Positions 42,892 through 54,085 of a stretch of 64,000 nucleotides of DNA are shown here, piece by piece. The notes beneath the pieces were generated by a model. It was not told where the DNA came from. It ran no database searches and worked only from the letters and a program-made list of their open reading frames with translations. Within the stretch, counting starts at the first letter, position 1. The number at the start of each line of letters is the position of its first letter. The DNA lies in the NCBI GenBank assembly GCA_001931905.2, contig MSJI02000840.1:1-64000 (forward strand), given 5' to 3'. This DNA comes from Cladosporium sp. IMV 00045. Its lineage: Eukaryota; Ascomycota; Dothideomycetes; Cladosporiales; Cladosporiaceae. Position numbers and translations under genes: made by a program.

Positions 42892-45363
42892 AACCTTCCG
42901 GGATCCCCTGCTGCGATGCTCCGGAGATAAACCGCTGTATTGGAAATTCGAGATGGAGGCCGCGAGGCGATGAGTATGGATGGCAGTATCGTGGTGGACT
43001 TGGATCCAGCGGAGGATCTTGTCTTATGGCGAATTTGAGGAGGGCACTTGTGGACTTGAGAGCATCTCGGTAGGCATCATGGGGAGTTTTCTGGTGTAAC
43101 ATGAATGCGATCGTTCTTCTTCACCTGTATTATTCACCCAGCTAATAAGGCGGCGCTCACGGCTCTGCGATGTCTTGTATACTTGAGAGCTGGAAGCGTG
43201 CTGCTGCCTAACACCCACGCGACCATTCTCTTTTCAGATGCCGTTCTCCATGCGTCATGACAAACAGAGGTGGCACGGCTTCTCAGACCCCTTGACTGAT
43301 TTAGTTCTGCCATCTTACAATAGGCTCAAAGTAGAAGGAAACCCGACTTCCACGTCAAATCGAGTTACAAACATGGTGAAAGGTCCTCAGCGAAGACAAG
43401 TACATGTACATAATGCACTATGGAGGTACATGTACTTGAGTGAGGCGAAGGTGGGGATTGCGGAGTGGAGTGGCAGCCGCGAACCTTCCAGTCAGCATCA
43501 GCCCCACATGTCAAATTGAACGTCACTTCAACGCGCCGCGCAAGACAACTGCTCTTCCCACAAAGGCCAAGCAAGATGACCAGAGAAGACAATAATTGAT
43601 ATGTCACTGTGAAACCAGAAGCCTTCAGTACCTGGCCACATCGGCCAGGTAGCTGATGGCCTACATCAGGTTAGCGAAAAGCGGCGACGGCTACTGGGGG
43701 AGCACCAGAAGCCGCCCGATGGTCTGGGAGAAATACCTTTTGGCTCAAGTCCTCGAAGGCGAGTATCCATGAGCCGCCGAAATACCCACCCGCTGCTCTA
43801 CGACATGGCCAGACTAACCAAGTCAGCCTGGCCCAGCTCAGGTGGCCGCGGCCCTCACAGAGTCTTTGCTGTTGCGTAGCTGCGTCTCTTCAATACCTTG
43901 TTGCTTTGAGATGCTGACGACGAAGCAGCGCTCTGCCGACAAGGTGTCCCAAGCTAACGGAGGCCCACATTCTTGGAAGGACAGTTGGCTACCGGATTTT
44001 AGGCTGTAAACACTTACTTCTCTTTCGCCAAGGCCTTCTAAAGGGAAGCAGCCCAACTCTTGCGAGCATCAGGGTTGTCATCATGCAGCAAGCTGCATGT
44101 CCGGGAAGCGCGCGTTTTCGCCCGCAGAGATGATCAAGGGGGTTACTAACAGCAAAGACAGTCGGGCAAGCCGACCAGGATGCATGACACCGCGCGAGGA
44201 CGATGAACATGCGCAGGATATCGTTGATTGGGGAGTATACCGCGCGCTTCTCTCCGATCAGGGCTTCGACACCTCGGGGTTGGACAGAGGACACCATTGT
44301 GCCTTGGCATTCGGCTGCAGCGTGAAGTGAAAACAAGGGGCTTGGTGGCACAGTGCTGTGGCTGCGGCTTTGCGTGGACTGAGAAACAAGTGTGCAGAGT
44401 GAGCACAGGACTGCTGCGGCTTTTGTGGTTGTACAACGAAGGGGCAAGGTTGATGGAGTGGGGTGGATGGTGAAAGTGGTGAGAGCAAGTTGGAGCGGCA
44501 GATTTGACGTTTTTGTGCGAGCAGCAAAACGCTGCCAAGCCTTTCCTCATTTCCCTACAAACGGAAGGCGCAGAAGAAGACCTGATATGGCCAATATGGA
44601 AGGAGCGACCTGCGTTGTCCACTTATCGGATCAGCCGAGCCTTGCCGAACGCTCGACGGGCTACGTATGATTCTCTGTGGCATGGGCAAAGTGAGTGCCA
44701 CCATGAAGGGAGATCTTTCGGGAAGGATATTTGGTCGTGGGACAAGCTCAGAGAGCCTTGCAGACACAGTACGACCATTGACCGTCAGCTACGGACTGCA
44801 AGTCCAGACCGCTTTGGCGACACGCCGCGAATGACGAGGAGCAATTGCTTGAGGATACGTTGCGCCGCGGTGGTTTCATCGCTCTTGATGGCCCACTCCC
44901 TGAAACACAATCACTGCTTTTCCGCGACCCGGTTACAGTCGACATTGAACAAAGCTTACGCGCGGCTTTCTTGCTGCGTGGCTCCACGGTGTGGACAGGT
45001 TGACCGAGATACAACATCGCACAAGAAGGTCGTTCTTGATGTTCATGGATCAAGGCCGGATCGCTGATGATAAGCGGTCTTCACATCCCTTGCATCTCAT
45101 AACAATCTCTGGCCTCACTTCACTCGGCTAATGTTTACTCGACCAACAGGTTGATCTCTTTTCGTTTGCTTCACTGTTTCTATCTTGCTTCACTGACTCT
45201 CCCTGCATGCTAGAACGCTCGAATTGACTTTTGTCTAGGCTTTCCATGCACTTCCTTTTCTTTCTGCTCTGTACATATATTCACTTCATGCAGCTGCTCC
45301 CGCGTCATAATTTCAATCACCAGCCGGCCTTTTCACGATTTTCTCCTGCCTTCTTTTCCTTCC
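42892..45363. other. 2.5-kb intergenic region, no convincing gene
   Basis: Frames on both strands are short or start from non-ATG codons. It contains a pair of hairpins at 43629-43669, listed separately. Toward 45363 the sequence becomes pyrimidine-rich (CTTTTCACGATTTTCTCCTGCC), the likely promoter of the CorA-like gene. Confidence 0.4.
43629..43669. other. Two adjacent hairpins, unknown role
   Basis: First hairpin: TACCTGGCC (43629-43637), loop ACATC, GGCCAGGTA (43643-43651), a 9-bp perfect stem. Two bases later, second hairpin: CTGATG (43653-43658), loop GCCTA, CATCAG (43664-43669), a 6-bp stem. Both loops are 5 nt. The region is intergenic. This may be an RNA structure, a protein-binding palindrome or chance. 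Confidence 0.45.
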
Positions 45364-46441
45364 ATGTCAATGCACTGGTCCTACAAGATCCAATTCTTGG
45401 ATTTGCGTCGCAATATCAGGACAAGCTCAACTTTTGATCCGCTGCGCTGGGATTGTGACACGAATATGGATCAGCAGCATATTTCCGAGGCGACTCAGTC
45501 TCTGGAACGCGGAACTGCAACAGCGAAGCTGCAACCAATGGACGACCGTCTCTCTTTGCTCATGGCTGAACACGGTACCATCCACGACTGCAACAAAGAA
45601 TGTCCATCGCCCTGCCCTCTACTTCCACCGACAGGGGAGTCCGATTCGATACAATCAGCAGACCTGCCGCTCTCTGAGGAGCAAAGTCGCCATTTGCTAG
45701 CTGGCTACAATGTCGATGAATTCAACAAGAAGCTGCAGAGTGCCGAAGGCCCTGAAACATTCAGCTCCATTCTTCAGCAGTTCCAAAGCGTCGATACGAG
45801 ACACCAGACATCTCAGATCCTTATCGCCGACTACGAGCGCCAGATGGTCCACATCCGTGAAAAATGCGAAGAGATGCACAAGGCAAACAAACTCATGACC
45901 GATCGCTTGGATCGAATCAGCGGCAAGTTAATAGCAACGAAGGACTTCGTCGGAGAGACAAAAGACCGTCACAGAGCTCAAGCGACTCCGGCTTCTCATC
46001 CGGTGCTCAACGCGCAGTCGTGCGTTCGAACGGCTCCGAAGCTGGGCATCGGACCTCAGGCAAGAGTTCAGGGATGTATCGAAGGTCCTCGATTCCAGAG
46101 TGCAACAGGAGCTCGTCCGTGACAGTAGAGAACAAGCACGACGAGCCACCGAGCTTACGGTGCTGGCAGCAATCTATCTACCGTTATCTCTGACGACGGG
46201 AGTGTTTGGCATGAACATCTGGGAGATCAACGAAGGGAGACCCAAGTGGTGGGCGGTGTCCGCGTTCGGACTTGCTCTTCTGTTCATCACCGGCCCAATT
46301 TTGTTCTGGGTGCTTCGAAAGAATGATCAGGATCATTCAACGCATGTCGATGGCAAGACTGAAAGACCAAGCGGAAAGGCCAAGGTTGACGAGAAAGAGG
46401 GCCGAAGGAACAAGCACAAGCCCCCAGCCCAACCAGGGTAA
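45364..46441 (+). CDS. CorA-like (GMN motif) membrane protein
   Basis: Exon 1 (45364-45922) and exon 2 (45975-46441) join in frame through a 52-nt GC-AG intron with donor GCAAGT, giving 341 residues; a downstream ATG at 45466 (MDQQHISE) is an alternative start. The N-terminal part is polar; the middle is coiled-coil-like (DRLDRIS | ELKRLRLLI, then DLRQEFRDVSKVLDSRVQQE). The C-terminus has LTVLAAIYLPLSLTTGVFGM followed by the signature GMNI and a second helix (WWAVSAFGLALLFITGPILF). This is the two-helix pore end of CorA-type magnesium channels. The N-terminal domain is shorter than in standard CorA proteins, as in many fungal-specific members whose transport role is untested. A basic tail ends the protein. 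Confidence 0.78.
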
Positions 46442-46745
46442 ATGGATAGGTCCGAAAAGTCGAAGCGTCTGCAGCGGAAGGGTCTTGCGATGTTACGACT
46501 AACGTGGGAGAGACCGCGAGAGGATGAGCGAGGTGGGAGGCAGCGAACGACAGGAGCTAGTGTTTGAGAGGAGTCGCGCTAGAGCAAAGTAGTAGCTTAC
46601 CGCGAAAGCATTCCGTTTAGCAAGCGCTACAATTGTACTCGTGCTTGCCGGAAGTGTGCGCAAATCTTCATTGATACTTATGCTTCTATACACAATGCGA
46701 CATGTGGCAAGGATGTCGACTCAGATCCAAGTTACTCAACCCCAA

Positions 46746-47879
46746 CTACCGGATGACATCGTTGATCGCCTTCGTCAAGATGACAGCATCCCGCTCCTGC
46801 GTCAACTTCGAAGGATGATAATCGCATCCGATATTGTTGTCCGTGGTGTCCTGCGAAGGGAAGTCCACAAAGTGTGCTTTGCGACCGAGCTGAGAGACTG
46901 CAGACTTCACCGCCTCCTGTTGCGAAGTCTTCTGCGTCGGGTCTTCGGGTGGGTAGTAATCGCCGATCAAGGGAGATGTGGTGATGAAGAGCTCAGCCTT
47001 GGCATATTTCGCGCGAATCTGCTTCCCGAACTTGACCAGGGCGTTGGTGTAGTCGGTCATATCGAGAAGAGGGCGGGCTTGGAATGCTGTGCCGTTGGCG
47101 TAGTATGATGTGAAGCCGAAGTCATTCGTGCCCAGGTTAACGACGACGATGTCGACAGGCGTTCGGAAGTCATAGGTGTTAGGCTTGTCGGCTTCGTAGC
47201 GGGTCCAAAGTTCTGGCATTACGGGCTGGCCGTCGTCGCCATCGGCGGTGACATAGTTGCGAAGGATTCCCTTTCCACTCCAGGCGACGATGCTGTAGTC
47301 TGCCGAGAGGTTTTTAGCAGTTAGAGCGCCGTAGGTCAGAGTTGCGTCTTCCAAAGCAGCAGAATTGATGCATGGGTAGGTTCCGCTAACGCCATAGCCG
47401 ACGCTGATGGAGTCACCAATAATCTCGATGCGCTTCATTGGTTGAGTGACGGAACAGAACGAGCCTGAAGCGACTGGGTCCCCAATGGTGATGCTGCCGA
47501 ACGACGCTTCAGACTTCTTGCGGATCTCTACATTGTGTACACCTCGAGAAAGCTTCCCGGTCGAGATACTGGTGCCGTTAAAGTTGTCGAAGGCAGTCGG
47601 GACTCCGTCTACGGTGATGAGTATGGCATTGGTCCCGGAGCTGGATGTGACAGGCACGCTGGCGGACGTGCCGGTGAATGAGAATGAGATTCCGGAAGCT
47701 GGCCATGTCAATCTCTTGGTGGCGGGATTCACGCGGCCGAGGTAGCGGTAATGATTCCCAGATGTTACCTTTTTGCAGGTTGCGCCATACGAATCTGCCA
47801 GGGACGAGGAGTCTGTCGTCTGCGGATGGGCCAGCGCAGTCCCGGTGAGCAGGAGTCCGAGGATGGCAGCGAAGCGCAT
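46746..47879 (-). CDS. Secreted SGNH esterase, carbohydrate esterase family 2 type
   Basis: Intronless, 377 residues. A signal peptide is present (MRFAAILGLLLTGTALA). The N-terminal jelly-roll-like domain (about 35-145) is followed by an SGNH hydrolase domain: IEIIGDSISVGYG with nucleophile S157, VVVNLGTNDFG, and NIGCDYHPS with H355. The two-domain order is that of CE2 acetyl-xylan/glucomannan esterases, which remove acetyl groups from plant polysaccharides. The gene is convergent with the CorA-like gene, about 300 bp away. Confidence 0.88.
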   Translation of the reverse strand: MRFAAILGLLLTGTALAHPQTTDSSSLADSYGATCKKVTSGNHYRYLGRVNPATKRLTWPASGISFSFTGTSASVPVTSSSGTNAILITVDGVPTAFDNFNGTSISTGKLSRGVHNVEIRKKSEASFGSITIGDPVASGSFCSVTQPMKRIEIIGDSISVGYGVSGTYPCINSAALEDATLTYGALTAKNLSADYSIVAWSGKGILRNYVTADGDDGQPVMPELWTRYEADKPNTYDFRTPVDIVVVNLGTNDFGFTSYYANGTAFQARPLLDMTDYTNALVKFGKQIRAKYAKAELFITTSPLIGDYYPPEDPTQKTSQQEAVKSAVSQLGRKAHFVDFPSQDTTDNNIGCDYHPSKLTQERDAVILTKAINDVIR

Positions 47880-49447
47880 GATGACTGAGAAAGGAGTTAG
47901 GCTTTATTCCAACGCAGTTGGATAGGCGACGAAAAGGCACATGTGCCACACGAGAAGATATATATTCGTCTTATATCCACGGTCCATGAGAGTCCGTTCG
48001 GACGGCAAATTTTTGAAGCTCCGGTGCTCGATATTGGGATCGCATAGTAGCTGCTTCAATTAGAGCACCACGGAGGCATGTCGTCCGCATCTTGATGAAC
48101 TTTGGAGGACGAGCGGAGCAGCATAATTGACCCTACCTCGGTATTGCTGTGGTTTTTAGGGCTCGAACTGCGCTTGCCTCAAAAGACAAGACTTGAACAT
48201 GCGGTGATGTGCATGGGGCTCCGGGCCGACGGTGGCGGCTCTTTGCAGTTCTGACACTCCTCGACACTCGCACTCGTTTCATCGTCGGCTCTCTTGGTTT
48301 TCGCTTGCCCACACATGAGCCATGTCTATGATGGCATTGCCGACTCCGATTCATTTAAGCATGCGCCCACGCGAGTTCACGCTCGCCGAGCTCGCTTAGC
48401 CTAGCGTGTCTTAAAGAGATATGTCTCTCCCTTTCTCACTCTTCAGACACGTCCCCTCAACCACGCCACTCCATTTGTGTTCACTCTTGCTTACAAGAAC
48501 AGCAGGTTTCGCGTCACGCATCAAGCCGAATAGGCAGAACGCGGGTCCAGGAAACACAGTGCTTAGCATGTACCCATACTTTCCAGACCACGGGGGTGCT
48601 GTCTCAGAGATTGACGAGGATGGATCATACGTGATACCTGAACGCAGTCCTCAAAAACACAGCCGCTCAGAGGGACCACAGAATCTCATCCGTCTCGCTG
48701 GCATCTTGTTTTTAAAGGCGCCTTTACCAGTCCATGAAGCCCAATAGCAGACTCTCACGTAGAAAAGTAAGACCTAAAGGCACGGCAGAGCTGGCGAGAC
48801 TCATCCGCAGCCTAAGAATGCGAGTGAAGCTAGTTATGTCCGTTTGTCAAGCAACAGGTCAACGAGTTCTCTGGCTGGAGAGTACTTCAGCGGCAGCTCT
48901 TCCAGATCTGGGCACACGACGGCCCAAGGGTGCCTCATTCTGGACAGCGCCACACCGATGTGGTTGGCCATTTGACGAGCCTCGTTGCTTGCTGCGGCTG
49001 GCGGTCTCTTGTTGCGAATGACGATGCCAGAGACGACGCCGCAGCCGCTGTTGCCCGCAGTACCTCGAATGGGTGGCTTGCCCTTGTAGATGGCAGACAA
49101 ACCTTATCCCAATGCCCTGCCGCAACAGCATTTGCTCGCTTATGCTAGAAGCAGGCGGCACAGGTAGTAAACCTTTGCTGAGGCTGTTGCAGGTTTCTTA
49201 GCGGATGTCTGTTATCTCTGAACGACGCTGATGAAAGTCGAAGTCTTCTTACAGCGATTTGCCAGACGACCGAGGAATCACTCTCTATGTAAGCTGCCTA
49301 GATCTGTGATGACTGTCCTGTCGCTGATCAAAAGTCAGAAACACGGAGATCCATCTCGTCTCAAGGCTCTTTCTTGACAAGCTGCGTTTTCGAGCTCCCA
49401 CCACCAGGCTGACGCACCAAGCTAGTACCAAAGGCCGCACTGGGCGT
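47880..49447. other. 1.6-kb intergenic region
   Basis: Promoter side of the CE2 gene. A 108-codon plus-strand frame with a true ATG (48421-48747) has no recognisable feature beyond a weakly hydrophobic start; I do not call it. No repeat or RNA gene seen. Confidence 0.4.
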
Positions 49448-50971
49448 TCAAGCATCCTTTTGCAAGACGTCTCTCGAGGGAAGAATCTTCGCAGCAGCCA
49501 TGCGGTCAAACCCCATGAAATGGCCCTCGCACATGGAAAATTCCTCCGTGAAGCCGACGGAGCGAATCTTGTCCAGCGACAGCGCCCGGTCTCGGCAGAG
49601 GTACTCGAATCCGAGTCGCATGAATACCCATGCCTCGGGAGAGATTACACGCTCGCGAAGACCGTACTCCGAGCACATGCGCTTGTAGTCGTCTTGGTGT
49701 TCTTGCCACCACTTGTCCGCTGCGAACATGGCTGTTGCGTCGATCATTAGCGACTGCTAGATTTCGAATGCTGAGGGACGCTCGTTCGGAACTCACTCTC
49801 AGCGTGAGGCTCTTTGGGCGGGACGCCTTTGAGCCCAAAATAGCTGACCATGGCTGGCCATCGCTCCACCCGGGAAACGGGCGTTGCGTAGTCGGCGATG
49901 TTGAAGGCTTCTCCGCTCGCTTCCGCCTGTCTGACTACAGACAGATAGATATCTGATCTGGCGATAATGTCGTGAGAAGAATCGGTGTTGGTGTGACGGT
50001 ATTTTGGCTCCGTCCCAATGTAAGGAATCTCGGCGCCTGGGCCGTTGACGTAGCGCCAGAGAGCGAGGAAGAGGCCAACAGGTTCCAGGAAGCTCATAGT
50101 CGTTTCTCCTGGGGTGAAACCTACGAAGCCGAGGGTTATCAAACGAGTCTCGAACGGGTCTCTCTCTGCGGTGACTTACCAACGATGGCGTCTGGACGGA
50201 CCTCGCACCAGTTCCAAGCTTTGCCTTTCTGTGCTTCTTTTACAACGTCCACCTGCCCGTAGTAGAAAATTTCATCCCCGTGGGGTGAAGGGATGCGAGG
50301 CTGAGACTCTTTCAGAGGCGGGTTGACGTCGATCTTATCTTGGTGACCAAAGACGGCGACGCCGTAGTTCTGAGATCAGTACATCTTGTCAGCCAGTCGC
50401 ATTGATGCGCAACAGTTACCAATGAGATCCCACTTCCAACCGGACTTGATCAGCAGCTCGATTCAGACTGCCTCGTGGACTCACATTAGTACCAGTCTGA
50501 AGCACGAGGAACTTGAGGCTCTTGCAAAGCTGATCGGTCGCCTGCACCGCATTGCCAGTCATGTGGACGTTGACCTCCCTGATCCCCATGACGTTCTCAG
50601 AATACGCGGTGACGTTGGAGTACGCTGTGCATGTCGAAGCGATTGTCAGCCGGATCATACAATCGCGACGATTCCATGTTCTCATACGACTGACCACAGT
50701 AGTACATATGCGTCACCTCTTCGAGCCTCGGAACAGTTGCTTTGAGCTGGTCGATGACGGACGACAGATCGCCACGCAGGTTGATTCCCGAGTAGAATTC
50801 GAGGCGCGGGTCTTCGATTGGCAGCTGGCTGTTTTCCACATCCATGACCCTGTTCGTCAAGCCGATGATGCGGGAGAAGGTCATGGCCGTGGGATAGCTC
50901 AAGAGGTTTTTCGTCAACGCCCATCCAGATATGCCACTTGCGCCGAAGACCAGAGCCACATTGTTCTCCAT
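49448..50971 (-). CDS. PRISE-type short-chain reductase
   Basis: Five exons (50971-50695, 50624-50485, 50369-50180, 50120-49797, 49731-49448) join in frame to 404 residues. The N-terminus has the NAD(P)-binding motif VALVFGASGISGWALTKNLL and SRIIGLTNR, hallmarks of the progesterone-5beta-reductase/iridoid-synthase-like (PRISE) branch of extended short-chain dehydrogenases. LKFLVLQTGTN | YGV, FYYGQVDVV (Tyr of the active site) and EVRPDAIVG follow. The C-terminal part contains FNIADYATPVSRVERWP and YFGLKGV. The last acceptor is set inside what looks like an open frame; the site after GACGCAACAG is the one that keeps phase. These enzymes reduce enones; fungal members occur in secondary metabolism and in isolated genes. 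The neighbouring MFS gene is on the same strand, about 1 kb upstream. Confidence 0.87.
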
Positions 50972-52029
50972 GCTGATATGTCAGTTTTGTTGTCGTATGG
51001 CGACCGTTTGGGATACTCTTCGGGTACGTTGGTTGTTGCACCTGACTTCTGATATATGTGCAAAAGCATACAGTAAGTCCCAGGCAGGCTCCATCTAGCT
51101 TATGATAGATATACAGTATCAGCCACGGCTAATTGCAGCTCCGTAGCAGCAGTAGTATCGAGAACGCCTGTCGAGCTTTGTCAGAATCCATGAAGACACG
51201 CCTTAGTGTATTGAGTCTCCACGTCGCTACTCCATTTCTGGAGCCTTTAGCGATACGCATTAGGCGCCAAGACAGCAGCGCAAGGAAATATCCCAGTAGT
51301 AAAGTCTTGGAGCTGAAAACAGTGACAACCATTTGCGGTCGGATTCGAAGGGGCGAGAGGGGATAAGGTGCACTAATGCTGGTGGGCGTTGAGGCTGTGG
51401 TCTTGGGGAGGCTGTACGGAGGAGTTTCTGCGTGAAGTCGATAGCAGTAGTCCATAACAGTGCAGTAGTTCGAATGAATCGTTATCGATGAGTGCCACCT
51501 CACAATCCAACAAAGTTCAATGGCGCGCATGCTTTTTCTATACTACTTGACCCTCCACAACTTTGCTTTGATGTACGGAAAGGTATGTTTGCTTGTGGTC
51601 TCTCGTAGTCTACGAAACATTGTGGCCGCTATCTCGCCTTGTCGACATTGGTCTCGGAGCTCATCGTGGCTGCACCACGCCATTAAGGTAAGCTCAAGGG
51701 CGAGTTATTGGAGAGCCTTGTTCGCTCGATCATCGTGTCGCCCTATAGTGCGGTATCTGATGACTAGAATCGGCCGTACTGGACAAGTGTGGGCTAGCAA
51801 GAAGGCTAGGCCTAGCAGCTGCGCTCTCTATAGTCTTGAGAAAGAATGGCACGTCTAGTCCTAGTTGAGGAAAAGGCGATACGTAGAAAGGGAGGGAGCC
51901 GAGAAAGACGGCTGGTTCGTAACTCGACTTGCCATCTTGCACGAGCCGTTTGTGAGAAGCTGAAGTAGCAGTGCCAGTCGTCCCAGTTTACCCGGCGGTG
52001 GATGCGCAGTATGTGATTCCTCGGAGCCC
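50972..52029. other. 1.1-kb intergenic region with a doubtful ORF
   Basis: A 133-codon minus-strand frame (51129-51530) has an ATG and a hydrophobic segment (KTLLLGYFLALLSW) but no recognisable family; a short hydrophobic protein cannot be excluded. The rest is featureless. Confidence 0.35.
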
Positions 52030-53605
52030 CTAGGAGCAGCCATCTCCAGTATTCCGTATGACCGCAAGCCACGCCGCAAGCATCAAAGATGAGAACCCAA
52101 GCGTGACTTGGATCAAGTACTGGATTCCTAATCTCGTGGCGAGTATCCCAACAGCAAGCGGAGCGACAGCCGCACCAACCTGGCCCATGGCTATCAGAAA
52201 TGCGATGATGACACCACGTTGTTGTATATCAAAGTGCGGGGCCAGCAAGACGATACCCGAAGGAAACAGAGGGGCGAGGAAGAAGCCACATCCTCCGATC
52301 AAGACCAGGGTCGTTCCGATGTTGCTCACAAAGATAAGCCATAGCTGCAGTATCATAGTGCTGATACAATACATCACCACAGCGAGGGGGACGCCGAGAT
52401 ACTCGGTAAGGAATCCCAGGGAATATCGACCGACAGCCATGCCAATCCAGAAGACCGAGGAAGCAATAGCAGCTGCTGCTGGTGCGACTGATGAATGACG
52501 AGCGGTAAACGTGACAATCCAATCGGTGTAGCAAGCTGCGCTGAGATTAGTACAATAGCCGCATTGCATCAACCGTGATTGAAACTAACCTTCAACACAC
52601 TGGTAAAAGAAGTAGAATAAGCTCATAATCCACACACTACGCTGGGAAAGCGTGCTTCTGAGTGATCTCAATTCGCTCGCTTCGTCTCCGGACTGACCGA
52701 CCATACGCGCATCGCGGCGGAATGCCAGCCCCTGCATCAGCAGTTCGAAGGACAGGAGTAGACACTTGCGAATGTTAGTTGCCGCCATAACCATGAAACA
52801 GACGGAGCTAGATACAGACTCACGAGAAACCTATAGAATGTAGCCCAGGAAGAGCTTTCCGTGATAGCAGCGGCGACAAGAGGCCCAAGAACGCAGCCAA
52901 CAGCAAAGGATCCATGGAGAATGCCTTGAACGACGTTAGCACGCCGCATGCCCCCGGCCCAGGTATTCCAAGCGGTATCGGTAGCGCCAGTTCCATATCC
53001 GAAGAAAGCGAAGCTCGCAAGGACTACAAAAAAGGGAGGGCTGAGGCCGAGTGAGGCAGCTCCGACCAGCCTCAATACTGCGGCGGAGACGGCGATCGCA
53101 CGCCGTCCACCGCGAGACTCGATCGTCTTGACAGTGCCAGTGGCAAACAGGTAGCCAAGCACCCCGGCTGGGAAGATGAAGGCTACCTCAGCATCAGTGA
53201 CGTTGTAACGTTCCTCGATCTTGTACAAGGTCAGTGGGTTTTACTCGCGATCTCAAGGCAAGTGTAGATGTACTTGGGGAAGCAAAGCCTGTGAAAATCA
53301 GCGTTGGCCCGTCATGAGGCTGGAAACAAAAACGAGAACTGGGTTTCGCGTACACCAATGGCCGCCATAGCAAACCCGCTCACGAAGAAGTTGACCGATG
53401 TGGCGATGAGCTTTGTATAGAAATCGCAATTGCGTGAGGCAGAGAGCCGAGACCCAATGTTTTCGGTCGCCTCAGTGGAAGGTGTAGCATCGCTGTGTTC
53501 GGAAACATCATCCTCGTACGGGCGACTAGATCCTATCAAGGACTGATATTCATCTGATTGACTGTTCAAGCCGCCGATGGTCGAGGAAGGGGCCTTGAAC
53601 GTCAT
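52030..53605 (-). CDS. MFS transporter
   Basis: ATG at 53603-53605; TAG at 52030-52032. Exon 1 (53605-53354) is a polar, Ser-rich N-terminus and the start of helix 1 (VNFFVSGFAMAAIG). A 15-nt micro-exon (53288-53274) adds ALLPQ, then exon 3 from 53219 gives IEERYNVTDAEVAFIFPAG, the usual loop between helices 1 and 2. GATDTAWNTWAGGMRRAN and GILHGSFAVGCVLGPLVAAA are typical of helices 4 and 5. Later exons cover 52585-52740 and 52030-52560 (WIGMAVGRYSLGFLTEYLG, the cytosolic-loop motif). About 12 helices in total. The pattern resembles the fungal BSC6-type MFS group; substrate unknown. Confidence 0.82.
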
Positions 53606-54085
53606 GCGTGAGATTAATGAAGCAGCGCAAGCCAGCGCAAAGTCTTTCGAGGAATGAGAAACCCAGGATGATGTTGATGGACTGGATGCGAGTTGAAGTG
53701 TTGTGTTGCAAAGAGCGGAAAGGCTGTTTTGAGTTGCTCCGTCATTCCCAGAGCGTTGCGAGCCCGCCTTTCTCGGGGCGGCGTTGCCGTATTTGGCGAG
53801 AATGAGAAATTCCAACACGAAAGAGGCACTAACCCCTGCGATTGCATGGCACGAAGCTACTGGTCGTGTAGCAGACCAGTAATAGTGTACAGTGTAAAGG
53901 TTGCAAGTACAGATATCGAAATCGAGCGGCCGAAATCTCTTGACTAAACCCGGCCAGGCAAAAGAAAAGAACGGGAGTATTGAAGAAAGGAAGAACTGGT
54001 GACTTCCATTCTGTATATGATGAAAATATGCGAGATCATCAATCTAACAAAGCATGCGTCAATGCCAACGCACCGCCAAACTCGC

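Noticed and set aside
44504..45067. 187-codon plus-strand frame
   Set aside because: Starts at a non-ATG codon, has no domain, and the opposite strand is equally open.
49448..53605. PRISE reductase and MFS transporter as a secondary-metabolite cluster
   Set aside because: No synthase gene nearby and more than 1 kb between them; adjacency alone is weak.
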